This document shows, piece after piece, positions 1 through 12,500 of a DNA stretch of 64,000 bases (position 1 is its first letter; each line of letters opens with the position of its first letter). Position numbers and translations under genes: made by a program. This DNA comes from Symsagittifera roscoffensis. Lineage: Eukaryota > Xenacoelomorpha > Acoela > Convolutidae. Below the pieces are notes generated by a model. It was not told where the DNA came from, ran no database searches, and worked only from the letters and a program-made list of their open reading frames with translations. Location: NCBI RefSeq assembly GCF_963678635.1, contig NC_087066.1:45125624-45189623 (forward strand), read 5' to 3'.

Positions 1-290
1 GAAGCGCTCTTCACTCAGTTACGACAGTGTAGTTGGTTTATTGCAGTTTAAGGGGATGACCTAATATAAAAATATATAAAATCTTTTTTTTTGGCTCAAC
101 TGGGTTCTGCTCAAAGTTTTTTTGAAATTGTTACCGCTTGATAAGTTTTTCCGTTGCTTAATAAAGACAAAAATCTTTGAGCAGAACCCAGTTGAGCCAA
201 AAAAAAAGATTTTATATATTTTTATATTAGATCATCCCCTTAAACTGCAATAAACCAACTACACTGTCGTAACTGAGTGAAGAGCGCTTC
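1..290. repeat. Foldback element with near-perfect 116-bp arms
   Basis: Positions 1-116 and 175-290 are reverse complements with a single mismatch noticed (the G in the ATGACC of the left arm near 58). The 58-bp loop contains CGCTTGATAAGTTTTTCCGT. The left arm may continue before the window. Near identity of the arms implies recent origin or ongoing arm homogenisation. Confidence 0.92.
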
Positions 291-336
291 AGGCCTGAAA
301 CCCAAAATCAGACTATTTTTTACACCGAGATAAAAC

Positions 337-474
337 CATCAAACAGGAGTTTTAGGAAAACATGCCAAGCAAGACATTTTTGATTTTTTATTCAGCAACG
401 GAAAAAACTTATCAAGCGATCACAAAATATCAAATATCTTGCTTGGCATGTTTTCCTAGAACTCCTGGTTGATG
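337..474. repeat. Second foldback sharing the loop of the first in opposite orientation
   Basis: Arms 337-380 and 431-474 (about 44 bp, three or four mismatches; core AACATGCCAAGCAAGA). The loop includes ACGGAAAAAACTTATCAAGCG, cited here only in part, which is the reverse complement of the loop in the element at 1-290. Confidence 0.88.
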
Positions 475-1454
475 AAAACAAGTATTATGAACAATGATGA
501 ATTTTCTTAAATATGAACAAGTATTATTTAATTTTTTTTAAAACGCTTTGGGTTTTTCTCGTCTTTTTACAACAAAATTTCTTTTTTTCTTCAAAAAACA
601 TATCCTTGGAAAAAGTGGTTACTAACTCCTGTGTGCCTGCATAATCCCGTAGTCTCCTCTTACTCTTTCCCACTGTTTACAGCCTTTAAAAAGTCTGTTA
701 TGGAATGTTTGACCCATGTTTGGATTTTTTTTGTTTTCTTGTAAATCGCCATACCAAATATGAGATTTTGAAACAGATCATAATTTTACACCAAGATAAA
801 AAAAATTAGACCAGGCTAAGCTGCCTTTACAAGCATAAGAAAAATGGCGAAAACTAGCTTTAAAAAAGCTTTTGCGGATTACAGGATTACCCTGACTTCT
901 GTTTAAAGAGTTCTTTTTCTTGTGTATTAGATAGTCAAAAATAGCATAGCAATAGATAGCAAAGAATGGGCTTCAATGAAACGATGAAAGAGCAGGCTTT
1001 CAATCGTCAACTAGATTTTAAGCAGTACACAGATACTGAACAAAAATAATTGAAGACAAAGAAACTTATAAAAGCTAGGTGGGAAAATTTGACCTCGTAG
1101 ATAAACAATTGCATAATCAACAACCAAAGCACATCTGGGATTTTAAATGATAGGGAGCCAACATCCTATGACATGCCTACATATCTTTGGATGGAATTAA
1201 AAGCGAATAATGACTAAGCTTACATCACTTCGATAATGGAATCAATTTTTGAAAATTTTTCAAGAGTAGCATGAAGGATTTTCAATTTAATGATACGCCA
1301 GCAACAAACATTGCCAACAGACCGTTAAAAAGTGTCAATGAAAGCAAGCAAACAGAAAAAACACATTGACTCGTTTTGAATTTACTTCAACTGACATTAT
1401 TGACAACATACTTAATTGACATTTTCGATGAAATTAACACAATTTGAGAAAATT
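475..1454. other. Unassigned AT-rich stretch
   Basis: No open reading frame with recognisable content, RNA gene or clear repeat boundary seen. Confidence 0.5.
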
Positions 1455-1834
1455 ACACTGGTGGACAGAATTTAGCGCAAATTCAAGATTTTAATCTGTA
1501 AAATATCTGTTTCAATGTTTATTTTGGACAAGTGATCATTCAAAATTCAGTAAACTTATTGCATTGACCCAGAGCAAATTATCAGAGCTACCGTCTGCGA
1601 AAGTATCAATATTTTGTTTCAATGACTCACCAATTAATCCGAGTCTGAAAAAGCCAGTTTTTGAAACCAAATATTGATACTTTCTTATAAGGTAGTGCTG
1701 ATCATTTGCTCTCGGTCAATGTAAAAATTTTACAGAAGTTAGAAGGAAATGTTGTCCCAAATGTACATTGAAACCAGACATTTTACAGAGTAAAATCCTG
1801 AATTTGCACTTAATTTTGTTCACCAGAGTATATC
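1455..1834. repeat. Foldback element with ~170-bp imperfect arms
   Basis: Left arm 1455-1622 and right arm about 1660-1834 pair as diverged reverse complements: ACTGGTGGACA with the complement of TTCACCAGAGT, AAAGTATCAATATTTTG with its complement near 1665-1683, and GACCCAGAGCAAATTATCAG with its complement near 1700. Loop about 37 bp. Arms have several indels, so older than the first two foldbacks. Confidence 0.8.
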
Positions 1835-2105
1835 ACCAAGTAAACCTCTTTATTAAGCTGGGAAATTCGATAGAATTTCTCATTCAACAAGAGAACTGGA
1901 TCAAGTTTTTTGTGACTTTTATAGTTTTGCTGTTCAATAGTGGATTTGCCTTCCTTTATTTAAAGGAATTGAACTGAACTTGCAAAGAATTCAAAGGTCA
2001 ATTAGCAAAAAAAGTTTTTTTGCGCTTGAGGAAACTTAAAGACTTCTCCTGAAAAAAATCATCGCGGCTTATATAACAGCCTGAACTACGTTCATCGTTT
2101 CTTGA
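1830..2105 (+). repeat. Partial copy of the 460-bp TATA-bearing repeat
   Basis: Contains the diagnostic order TTGCTGTTCAATAGTGGA, TTGCCTTCC, GAACTGAACTT, ATCATCGCGGC, TTATATAACAGCCTGAACTACGTTC (shown in part). Only the right half of the family consensus is present. Confidence 0.65.
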
Positions 2106-2950
2106 AAACATCGGAAGCGGAAGTTTTCGAAAAACTGATCAAAGAATTTTTCTAAAAAGTGAATTAAGATGAACTTTTTTGTTATTAAGAATTTATAAAA
2201 TTCGAATAAATCAAAAATAAACAATGTTGCTGGTGAAAATATTTGCATAAAAACGATATACCAAAAAATTATTTTTGTTCGATTGAAACTTGAACGAGTA
2301 TGTTGATTAGAATTTGAGCGAAATTGCGCAATTTGGTTGAAATAATCAGACTGACCGGATACACTGCGTCGAAATGCCCTTTTTTGCCACTGAAAGCTTT
2401 TTTGAAATCTGAATAATGACGAACGTATGCTCGTTGTGATGTTGGGAGATCAATAAAAGATCATGTGGCACAAGCTTTCTTTGTGATATATAGAGAACAT
2501 TTGAGATTAAAAAAAGTCTAGAACACGCGTTCGCGATAGATCTAAGATGCTTATATTGGCTAGATCAGGCATTATGAGTCTTTTAGTCTGTAAAAATTGT
2601 TCATCGGCTCATTGAAAGATCAGAAGCGGAAGTTTTGAACATTTCATCAAACAATTTTTCTTAAAAGTGAATTAAGATCAACTTTTTTTGTTATACAGAA
2701 CTTATAATAATAATTTAAATTAAAAGATTAAAAATGTTCCTGAAAAAAATGGGCACTCAAACGATATACCTTGAAATTGTTTTTATTTGATTTTAATTTA
2801 AACAAATGTTTTGAAATCTGAAGTGTCGAAAGTACGCTCGTTGTGCTTCTTAAGATAAAAATATAGAGATTTAAGAACACGAGTTTGCGATATATCTAAG
2901 CTGTGTAATTTGGCTAGGTCAGACTCGAGTTCTTTTACTCTGTTCATCTA
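2105..2950. repeat. Degenerate direct duplication of a ~500-bp unit
   Basis: 2105-2600 and 2615-2950 share, in order, CGGAAGCGGAAGTTTT, GTGAATTAAGAT, AACGATATACC, TTTTGAAATCTGAA, ACGCTCGTTGTG and TAGATCTAAG/TATATCTAAG. The second copy has deletions. No coding content. Confidence 0.65.
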
Positions 2951-3593
2951 ACAATTTTCTTTCAAGTAAAATGCGCATGTTTAATCCGGATTGATTTTAG
3001 CTTTGGTAGAAACTTGCATTATTTCTTAAGCGTTAGATTACTAGGTTTCTGACTTGCTTCACTATTATGTGAAGATTAGTTTTTAGGTACCTCGAAGAAT
3101 GCACGTAAAGTTAATTAAAGCATAAAAAAACTTTTAGAGCAAATGGAATTTAGCAACAATTTGGATTAAAAACATTATTTCGAAAATTGCGCATGAAAAC
3201 CTGGAAAACAAGTCATATGTTTTGACCTTTTTTAGGCGCCAGACCAAATTGATTTCTCATGTTTCGTAAAAAACCATTAAAACTTTTTTCAGTTAAAATT
3301 CTGCGCTACGCCTTTTGTTCGAATATTACAGTGCTTTGAATGTTGTTCAGCATTATTCATGGTAACCGGTTATTCCATTTCCCATCTGATAAAATTAATA
3401 TTTCAACTGTTTGCTTGGAAAATTCTTTGACACAATTCATGTCAATTTTTTCAGCATTTTGAAAAGACAACAGAATTAAAATGTTTTTGAAAGGATGTCA
3501 ATGAATCAGCATATAATCTAACACATTCATTTCACCAATTTCTTTCGTTTTTAGTTTCTGTACAAGGCAAAACATGGATTCATCTGCAATTGT
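2951..3593. other. 3' flank of ZNG1, unassigned
   Basis: AT-rich, no repeat family or ORF recognised, no AATAAA close to the ZNG1 stop on the minus strand. Confidence 0.4.
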
Positions 3594-6500
3594 TCATGTT
3601 GAGAATAAATGCGATTCCAATAGCCCCGGATCCAAACTTTTGCCTGAAATAAAGAATTAATTTACCATTAACCAAAATCGCAAGTCATTGTAGTACGCAC
3701 AACAAAAGTATTGATTTCCAGCGTTTTCCTAATTAATTTGAAAAAAATCATATTATCTCAAATCATCAAATTTGTTATTATTTTTGATTGAAAAGATAGT
3801 AGCAATAGCGAGTCAAAAAGCACAATTCGTACCGATAAAAACAAGATGTGTAGATTTAGTATCCACTGCTTTTTCGTCCATTTCCTTTATTTCATACAGC
3901 TCTCCAACAGCTTGCAGATGGAACACTTTCCCTTCGTGACTCACTACAGATCCTTTCGCTCGAAGAATCTCAAGCTGACCCAGAGGCGAGTTAACATTAT
4001 CTCCACCATTGAAGGGAGCAGACTTGTTCCAAAGTAACTCGGTCAATTTAGATTCGAATTCTTCAATGTCAACTGTGTGGTATGCTGCTGGTCGAATTGA
4101 ACAAGAAGTGATCATCTAAGAGATAATCAGAATCATTTATTTTGAATTTGATTTTGAGAATTTGTATGCCAAAATACTTACACAAAAACTGTCGAATAAA
4201 TCATAGCCTCGTAATTCATATTTATTGAATATGTGAGCAGAACTCATCACTCAATACGTACGTCAAGAAAAACTAACTAACTGTCATCTTGACACTTACT
4301 GAAGATGATACGCTTTGATGAGAATGAGGTAGGTCACTTTTTGGCAATGGAATTACATCTGCGTCATAGCATCTGCGGTTGAAAATTGAATCCAAAGGAA
4401 CTCTAAACAGCCAAAAAACATGTTAATCCACAGCCAAAGTAAACTCACGTTCAATTGAGATAAGTTTTTTTAAGAAAAAAAATAGGCAATCAGTCGGGCG
4501 CTGATCTACGAATTCCTCAAGAGTGTGGGAAAAACAATTGCCTTCTGTAAGAGCTCTATTATAAAAACTAAGTTTACTTTTTTTAAATTGTCTGCGCCGC
4601 AAATTTATAAAGAAAAGAAATTGTAAAAAAAACATAGCCATAAAAATAAAGTCAAACTGCGAATAAGTAAGTTTACCCGGAACAAATTTTATGACTTTTC
4701 ATGAAAATAAAATCATCGCGACCTATATCAGAGTCTGAGTGATTACGTCTCAAATGGCATAAGTCTCAAATGGCATGAATTTAATGCAACAGTTGCATTA
4801 AAAAATCGAGAAAAAAAAATCGGGAACCATGTGAGAAAATTAGTCACCACAGAGGCGTTAAGGTTCGAGCTCTTAACGCTCTACCCTGACCAGGTTCGAA
4901 CGCTCTTAATTTGTTGGTGGTATCCTTCCCTACCTCTACGCTACAGATCCATGATACCTTGAAGCTAAAGTGCTATTTGTAATATAATAGTGTTTGTTAA
5001 TATCCTTAGCATTGGCTGTACTTAATGGCTGGATCAAAATGAACACTTTCAAAATGAACACATTTTGTCGCAACAATTGCTTCGCAACAATAATTGCGAC
5101 TTAGGTTGAAAAAAAGAGAGTTCATACTATGACATAAGCTATGCTTGCGCAAACAGTCAATTCAAATGTTGATTGACATTTTATCTTGAAAAAAGTGTAG
5201 AAAATATTTATCAAACGCGAAAAACAAAAGCTTGTGGTTATTGATAGGCTTCTTGTGGTCAATTTTTTGACAAAACTGTGGCTTAACATTTGTTTGGAAG
5301 CAACTGACAAAACATTAGACTTAGAAACTGATAGAAAACGTTTGAATTACAATGAAGTTTACGCTATTTTGGAAAATTTTCTGTTTTATGCCATTTGGGA
5401 ATTATTTACCATCTGATGTTTTTAGGCACTTTTTGCTAGTTGTTATTAACTTTGCTGGTTTTAGGCGCCTGAGCCCTTTCAAAATTAGAACTAATAGGCG
5501 TTAAAGCCCCCCCTATAGACAAATTTTAGGGTCTGTCAATCAAAAACTATGCCGCAAAATAGTACCAAAGTTATTTAGGGTTGGCAGGGGGTCGAATCCC
5601 TATACTGCGATCAGTCAACCAATGAACGGATAAATTTGGATTTTTTTGTTTTCTCAAGTAATGTGTGAGAATTAAAGACCCATATTTGTAAAAACTGAAG
5701 GTGATAGAATCTTGAAATGCAGTTAACCTGGATTTGACCGTTCTGTACACCTCGACGGATGTGTTAATTGTCTTCAAGTCAACTTCAAGTTTTTCTTCTA
5801 AGTCTTTCGTCGTCAGGTCTGTTTTGTTCAGCAAAATCACATCTGCCAGTGCAACCTGCCTTCAAAATATCAAATCTCACATTGAGTTATCGATTTTTTC
5901 CTCAGAGAGGCTAACGCATCTGAAACCTTTGTTCATTGTGAGGAAAACTATAAAAAAAAACAATTGCCAGCAATATATGACTAGCATTGTAACAAAAATA
6001 TAAATCGGTACCAAAGCGGACAAAGCTTGAGTACACACAAGCAGCCGTGACCGAGTAATAAGACGCGCGGCCTTTAACACTAAGGTCGCGGGTTCGAATC
6101 CCGTTTTAGTCACGGTTTAAAGTTCGTGAGTGGGCATCAGTATTCCCCTCCCAACCCTCAGCTCCTATATTCTACACACCAGGCGTACAATGTTTAAAAT
6201 ATGCCTGCTTAAAACAGAGCATTAAAACAAGCGAACTTAGATGATACATTATTGGAACAAAACTGACGTTTTTCTAACGATGAAGACAGCCAGGGGTGGA
6301 TCTAGGATTTTCTAGAGGGGTGGTGCAGTTTTTAAAAAAATTCAGAAATTTTGACCTTTTCTTTAAGTCGACCAAATTGATTTTCTTAGCTCTCCCAAAT
6401 CGCTATAAAGACCCCATTTTGACCAAATTTTCTGCGCGGCAGGCAAATTTTTGTAAAAAAAAAAGGGGCCAAGAAAGCCGTTTTTAAGCACTCATTGGAA

Positions 6501-9500
6501 AAATTTTTGACCAAAAAATTGCGTTTTTTCGGCGCGCGCTCCCCCGCAGAGTTGGTCTATTTTGGCGCCCGAGGCGCCTGTAGAAAAATTTTAGGGTCAG
6601 TCAACCAAAAAGTGATATCTCACAATAGTACAAAGGGGGACCCAAATAGTACAAAGGTAGGCAAGGGGTCAAATAGAGCGTTTCAAGTATTTTTTGAAGC
6701 GGTGAAAAGATGAAAGGATTAGTAAAAACTACATAAAGTAAGTGCGTAGACATTGGGGAAAGCTAAACTTTGAGTCTGTAAACGTTTAAGTTGTTTAAAC
6801 CAAGTATAAGCAAAAAATAATTGTTTTCCAAGTCTGTTTTTGTTGCAACCCTGCTGAAGATAGTTGATCGTTGAAAAAACATAATTAATCGTTCGGAATT
6901 GTAGCGACAAGTTGAGATAATTAATCGGCACGCATAAGTTGAGTTTCAGTTGAGGACACAAAATCAATAGTAATTGCGCTAATAGCAACATGCTAGGCTG
7001 CATGCATTCAAGTAGGAATTACCGGTCAGTTGGACTGTTTTTAATAAGTCTCAATCAAAAAGCTCGTTTACAGGAGTGGATCTGCTAGACAATTTAAACT
7101 CTAATTCACGACGAGGAACCCGAAAAGACTTCCAAACTCAAACATGACTGCTCGTATATTAAAGCAAAGCTCTGAATGTTTCGACCGCCTCTCAATAGGT
7201 ATCAAAGCTGCTGGTAGAAAAAATATTGAAAACCACAAATTTTGGACAATATCAAACATCATGTAGAAGAGAATAGCCTCAATTCAATTTAGAACGATTT
7301 TGAAAAGATGTTGTTGTTAGCTCCCAAGTGTACAGTGGAAGTACAGTGGGAGCAGTTTGGGGGACATTTGGATATATTCTGTTTAAATAAGTGTTTAGGA
7401 CGGGACTAGAGCCGGATCTTAATTGAGCAAGGGTTCGCCTGGTTGGTGCAGCAAGGGAGGGATTCTTCAGAAGTTGAGATATCGGGTGGTTTGAGCGGAA
7501 GCACTTTCCAGGGAGGAGCATCTGCAATAGCTTGCTCGACACTTTTAGTGTGCAGTTGTTTTGAAATCGATTTATAATTTTGAGAGGCGAAAGAACTGAG
7601 CTCGTTAAAATCGATTTAAGGTGTGAAAGATGCATTTGATGGGTCTTGGATAAATTTCCTATTCCGAGACCATATATCTCAAGTATTGTTGGCGGATACT
7701 CCGGGGAGGTTAAGGGTGGTGGTGATAAAAAAGTAAAGGGTTTGAAGGGATGTATTTTCAGAGTAAACTGAGCAGATAAAAGTTGAAGATGTTGAGCCAC
7801 ATTCAAAATTTTACATTCAATGTTTTGGAGCACTCATTTTAGTACAACCCGTTATTGTGCGGAGAGCGGCATTTTGAACTACTGGAAGTTTGTTCACTGG
7901 AAGACGTAAAACTAGAAGACGTAAAACTGGCGGCATGGGACCATGCTGGGCATGCATAAGCTAAAATTGGTCTGACCAAAGCCTTGTAGGTTACTTTTGA
8001 TTGACCAGCCTTTTGATTGATCCAAATTCATCCCCGATAAGGCCTTCAGGATTGCTATCCTGCACGAGGCTTTTGCTGAAGTTCGCTTGCAGTGTTCTGC
8101 GAAGTTAAGAGGCGGGTCTAAGAAGACGGGTCAAGAGACGGGTCAGAAGTACTTTGGGGTGTTTTTCTGAATGAAGGGGGGTAATGCCCATTTCCACAAG
8201 GTGGTCAGTACTAAGTTCCTTATTGAATGAGGAAAAAAAGAATGGCTGAGCCTTTTGATGAGGAGAAAACAAGAGATCTGGATGCAAGAAATGGTATAAC
8301 TTTGTTAAATAGATGGATAAAACAGGCAGCTTTCTGAAAGTTGCTCGACTGAATGGAGGGGTTAAAGTTGTCTGCGTACGATGGTAATTTAACTTGGGGG
8401 GGGGGGGGGTGATAATGGCGCACCATGAATGTAAAAATTAAACAAAATGGGTGAAAGGACTGAGCCTTGTGGGACACCTGTGCGAACAATCCTGGATGTT
8501 TACAGAGCCTCCCCAAAAATGTTTTCGCTTGGCGACCACTCAAATAATTTGATAACCATCTGGTTAAACTTCCCGGTACGCTCGTGCCATGAACAAGATC
8601 CAAAGGAGTTTGATGACCGACCATGTCGAAAGCTTTAGATAAGTCGAGCGTGGCTAAAACTGTACTAGTGGGAGGCCTTTGTTGTCTGAAACCCTCACTG
8701 ATAAAAAAAATGTGGACTGATAATGCCGTAATGATTGAGTAAATTGGTCCAAAACCATGTTGGTGGCCGGCTTTAAGTAGATGTTTATTTAAGGTTGGAC
8801 GAATTGAATATTCTATAAGTTTGACAGCTGGGCTTAAAATCGATACCGGGCGATAGGATTCTGACAATTTGAGGACTTTATTTGGTTTAGGGAGGGGTAC
8901 ATTTAAATTTGTTCATTTTGAGGTGTGATGTTAAAAGATAGAGAGCGGTTAAAAATGTGCGTTAAAAAATTAATAGCAACCGGGCCAATATGTTTTAGAT
9001 GAACCGCACATAGACAGTGTGGACCTAGGGCTTTTGACAGTTTGATCAGTCAAATGCAATTTTCCACTTCGAGCGGTATAAAACCTAAACAGTCAGCTAA
9101 GCTGAATTTTAGAGCTTTTCGCTTGGTTACTCTTTGAGCGTTGTTGCTTTTGTGGGTTCCTAAATTAGTGTATTGCACATTAAAAGCATTTGCAATGTCT
9201 TTCGCCTGTAAAATCTTCTTGTCATTAACAAAGACTTAGAACCATTTAACGATCGGACGGCTTTCCAGAACTTGCTAGAAGAAGTATGATGTCTGAAAGT
9301 CTGGAGGAATTCCCGCCTTTTCTTTTCTTTTCTTTTCACCGTTTTGGTCATGATATCTCTATCCCTATGTTGTACTGGTTTCTTTGTTTCGTCATTTAGT
9401 GCAGGTACAAAGAAACGATGACGGCCTGCATTGATATGGTGACGAGATGCATAGAGAACAGTGTCACAAAAAATCCGCTCTTGCGGAATTGGTAACTTGG

Positions 9501-12500
9501 AGGGGGCAATATATAACTTGGTGTGCAGCTGGGACAGTAAGAAATCTCTGTTATGGTATTTCAGTGTGTGTAGATCACTGCATTTTAAATGAATACATCC
9601 ACAAACGTGGCACCACACGCTTGCTTGGGAACGGAGGACTTTGTGATTGCACGAGGAGCAGGTATAAGGTCCGGGGTTAGAGTTTATGCCGGCGCGAAGG
9701 AGAAGTATAAGGATTAAAAGACATTGCAACACGGCCGACTTAGGAAGCTTCGTAACCAAAAACCCAGTTCGAGCATGCTTTTCTCGCTCCCGTGTTGAAG
9801 AGGGTAGGGTAAGTGCCATTTGCGGCTGTCTGCACAACCGTCGGGTCCACCACTGGAAGGCTGCATTTCTGGACACATGAAAATATCAAAAAAAGAGGAG
9901 AAACCATGAAAAGGAATGACCCGAATAAAAACCAAGTCCTCGATCATTCAAGATTTCCAAATGAATACCATACACGATTAAACTGCTGGCGGTTAAAGAA
10001 GCCTAAGACAAGCGAGAACGCGGGAAAAGGGAGCTTTGAAATGCAAAATTTGGCATGTAACAATTTGGAATGTGACGAACTAAAGGCAGCCAGACTAGCT
10101 TTGCATGTAATAAATTGGAAAGTATAAAGCCAAACTGTTTATAAATATTGCATTTTGAAAACCTCGCGAAATGTACTGAATTGGAAAACTCCTGAAAAAT
10201 AGTTTTTATTATTGTGCTGCTGTATAAAACAAATAGCTTTCTTCGATTCGTTTGATGAAATCAAATTGTATCAACTGTGTTAAGTTATCAGTAATCAAAT
10301 GTCAAAATCACATGCTTTTGTTTTATACAGGCTTTCAAAAGCCACCAAAAAAGCAATAATATTTGCAAGTTCTGTTGCAAAAAAGTCAAAAAAGTAGCCT
10401 CGTAGTATCACACTACGCTGCGCTTGTATAATGATTGGCATATGGAGGAAGTAATGTTGTGGCGATAAATCGAAACACAATCAATAATTGCCTTAAAAAC
10501 ATTTTTGTATGTTTCTGATTTGTTTTCAGCTTAAATGATTGGTTTTCATACTTTGTTTTCTTACAGGTTTGAAATGGGACTATTCTTCTAAAGAGTACGT
10601 GCACATATTTCGGTGATATATCAGCTTAGATGGTCCATTTGCATCTAGCTATAAGAAAATGTTATCTTCGTTACATTTAGCAGATCAAGATAGGTTAACA
10701 ATTATTCAAATAGAAAAAAAACTACGAATATCAAGATAGGTTAACAATTATTCAAATAGAAAAAAAAACTACGAAAAGGCTTCATAAAAGAATCAAAAAG
10801 ATTCACCTTTAATTAGAAAAACAAAAGTTTGAATAATTGAATCGAAATCAGACACAATACTCAAAAATTTTGGTGCGGTAAAGGGGAATGTTCAAGTTCC
10901 TTACGCAGCCCACTCCTCTGCCGTTGACCGTTCAGTGCGACTCCTCTGAGCATTGAATGCATCCACCAGAGTGACAACTGCGTCCAGTTTCAGACAGCTC
11001 TGAAGACCCTCGTCAAGCCAAAATGAACCGATTATGGGACCTACATCAACAAAGTGTCATCTTTCAACTTGGAAAAAAACATTGTTGAGAAACTTATCTT
11101 TCATTCTACGCAGTTGCTGATTAACAATTTGAGGGTGAAACTGATTAACACTCGAGAGATTTCAAAAAAAATTGCAAAGCTGAGAGATTGCTTCGATAAC
11201 TGAGATACAAGTAACTAAATGAAGAAGAAAAGCGTGACGAAAACTAGTGAAATTATCGGTCATCATGAATTCATCTGCAAACTTCAGTTAGAAGATCGAC
11301 ACTTAACAATTACTTTTGGATGAAAAAATGCGTATCTAGATTAATTGTTTCAATTCATTCGCCTACCTGGATTGGCTAATCCAGTAGTTTCGATTATCAA
11401 ATAATCAAACGCGTCTCTCTTCTTTTCGACCATCGCTTCAATGGCAGACACTCCAACGTCTCTAAAACATGTTGCTTTTTTCATTTCCTTTGAAATTTAC
11501 GTCCTGTAAATTTCAAATATTCATTTCACATTTGCAGCCGAGTCTGAAAATTGATGGAAATGGGGATCAAAATGAAAGTTACTTGACAGTGCAGCAGAGA
11601 CAGCCATTGTTCAGTTCTAGCCACTCTTCGACTCCAGCTGCATTCACAGCAATGCTTTCTTTCTCAGCTTCAGTGCCTGAAACCAACTAGAACTCAAAAC
11701 ACAGCAGCTACAGTTGGACACCAAGTCCAAGTTCACAAGTTGATAAACACTGTTTTTTGAGACAAAATGTTTTGTTTGGCTTTTCATTTTTTTTTTCATT
11801 TATGATATTTGACAGAATTAAAAAAAGACTAACCCTCGCCGAATTCGTTCATAACAACTGCTATTCTCTTGCCATGCTCAGACTGCAGGACATAGTCCAA
11901 CAGGGTTGTTTTGCCTGCGCCTGAAACGATATTTAAATTGAAAAGCAGTAAACTTCGATAACGCTCAAACTAAAAAATTTCGCCTGTACAGATTGCTTCT
12001 CAATATTTCAAACCTGGCCTAATGCAGAAAAAAAATCATAGGACAACAAAAACCGTTACACAAACAAGGATAGCTGGTTGCTGTGCAAGTAGCACAGAAT
12101 GTTCGGCCCATGTTCTTTAAAAAATTACACGAAAAAGTTTTTTTTTCCATATTAGCATTGTTTTTATGCGTGGTGTGATGAAAACTTCTGAAGCAAACCT
12201 GAAATTTATGAATACTCGACACCCACAGTTAAATAGGCAAAATGTGCAACGTTTTATGTCGAAAATTAAAACTTTTTTTTTTCAATTTTTTTTTCAGTTT
12301 TTATCCCAAAAGTGGCTATAAAAAAATGTAACTGAAGTTTCATGGCTTATTCTTTTATAAAAAACTTGCTCGCTCACCTTATTCGCTCGAATTTAGACCA
12401 AAAACCGAAAAATTCAAAGCAGCTTTTCTCGACACTGAGAAAACTTTTCTCAATTTTTTTATGTCCTTCGAATTATTAGAGAAAGGACATTAATATGATA

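Larger units (their letters stand above)
5860..10904 (-). other. ZNG1 intron 6, 5.0 kb with LINE relic and tRNA-like sequence
   Basis: GCGTAAGG donor at 10904 and TTTTGAAG acceptor ending at 5860. Phase 2 joins give EEWA-A-QVALAD, matching the family's NEA-RQVALAD. Holds a tRNA-like sequence at 6.05 kb, a dispersed repeat at 6.29-6.68, the LINE relic at 7.06-9.88 and a duplicated 47-bp unit at 10.7 kb. Confidence 0.75.

Noticed and set aside
1768-1977. 69-residue plus-strand open frame
   Set aside because: Lies across the right arm of a foldback and a TATA-bearing repeat.
3813-3832. Readthrough C-terminus of ZNG1 exon 9 ending TNCAF
   Set aside because: The donor at 3832 joined to the 50-bp exon at 3643-3594 gives a C-terminus that matches the family; the readthrough end does not.
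5877-6113. Minus-strand open frame starting with GFEPAT-like residues
   Set aside because: It is the antisense translation of the tRNA-like sequence at 6045-6115 and intron DNA; the family-matching exon starts at 5859.
6045-6115. Functional tRNA gene
   Set aside because: T arm and acceptor pairing look good, but four extra bases separate them and the anticodon loop lacks U33, so I list it only as a tRNA-like repeat.
12019-12222. Cys-rich minus-strand open frame upstream of the ZNG1 P-loop exon
   Set aside because: Comes from the hairpin-ended repeat; the true preceding exon is at 18999-18903, with matching phase and the PVTIVTGFL motif.
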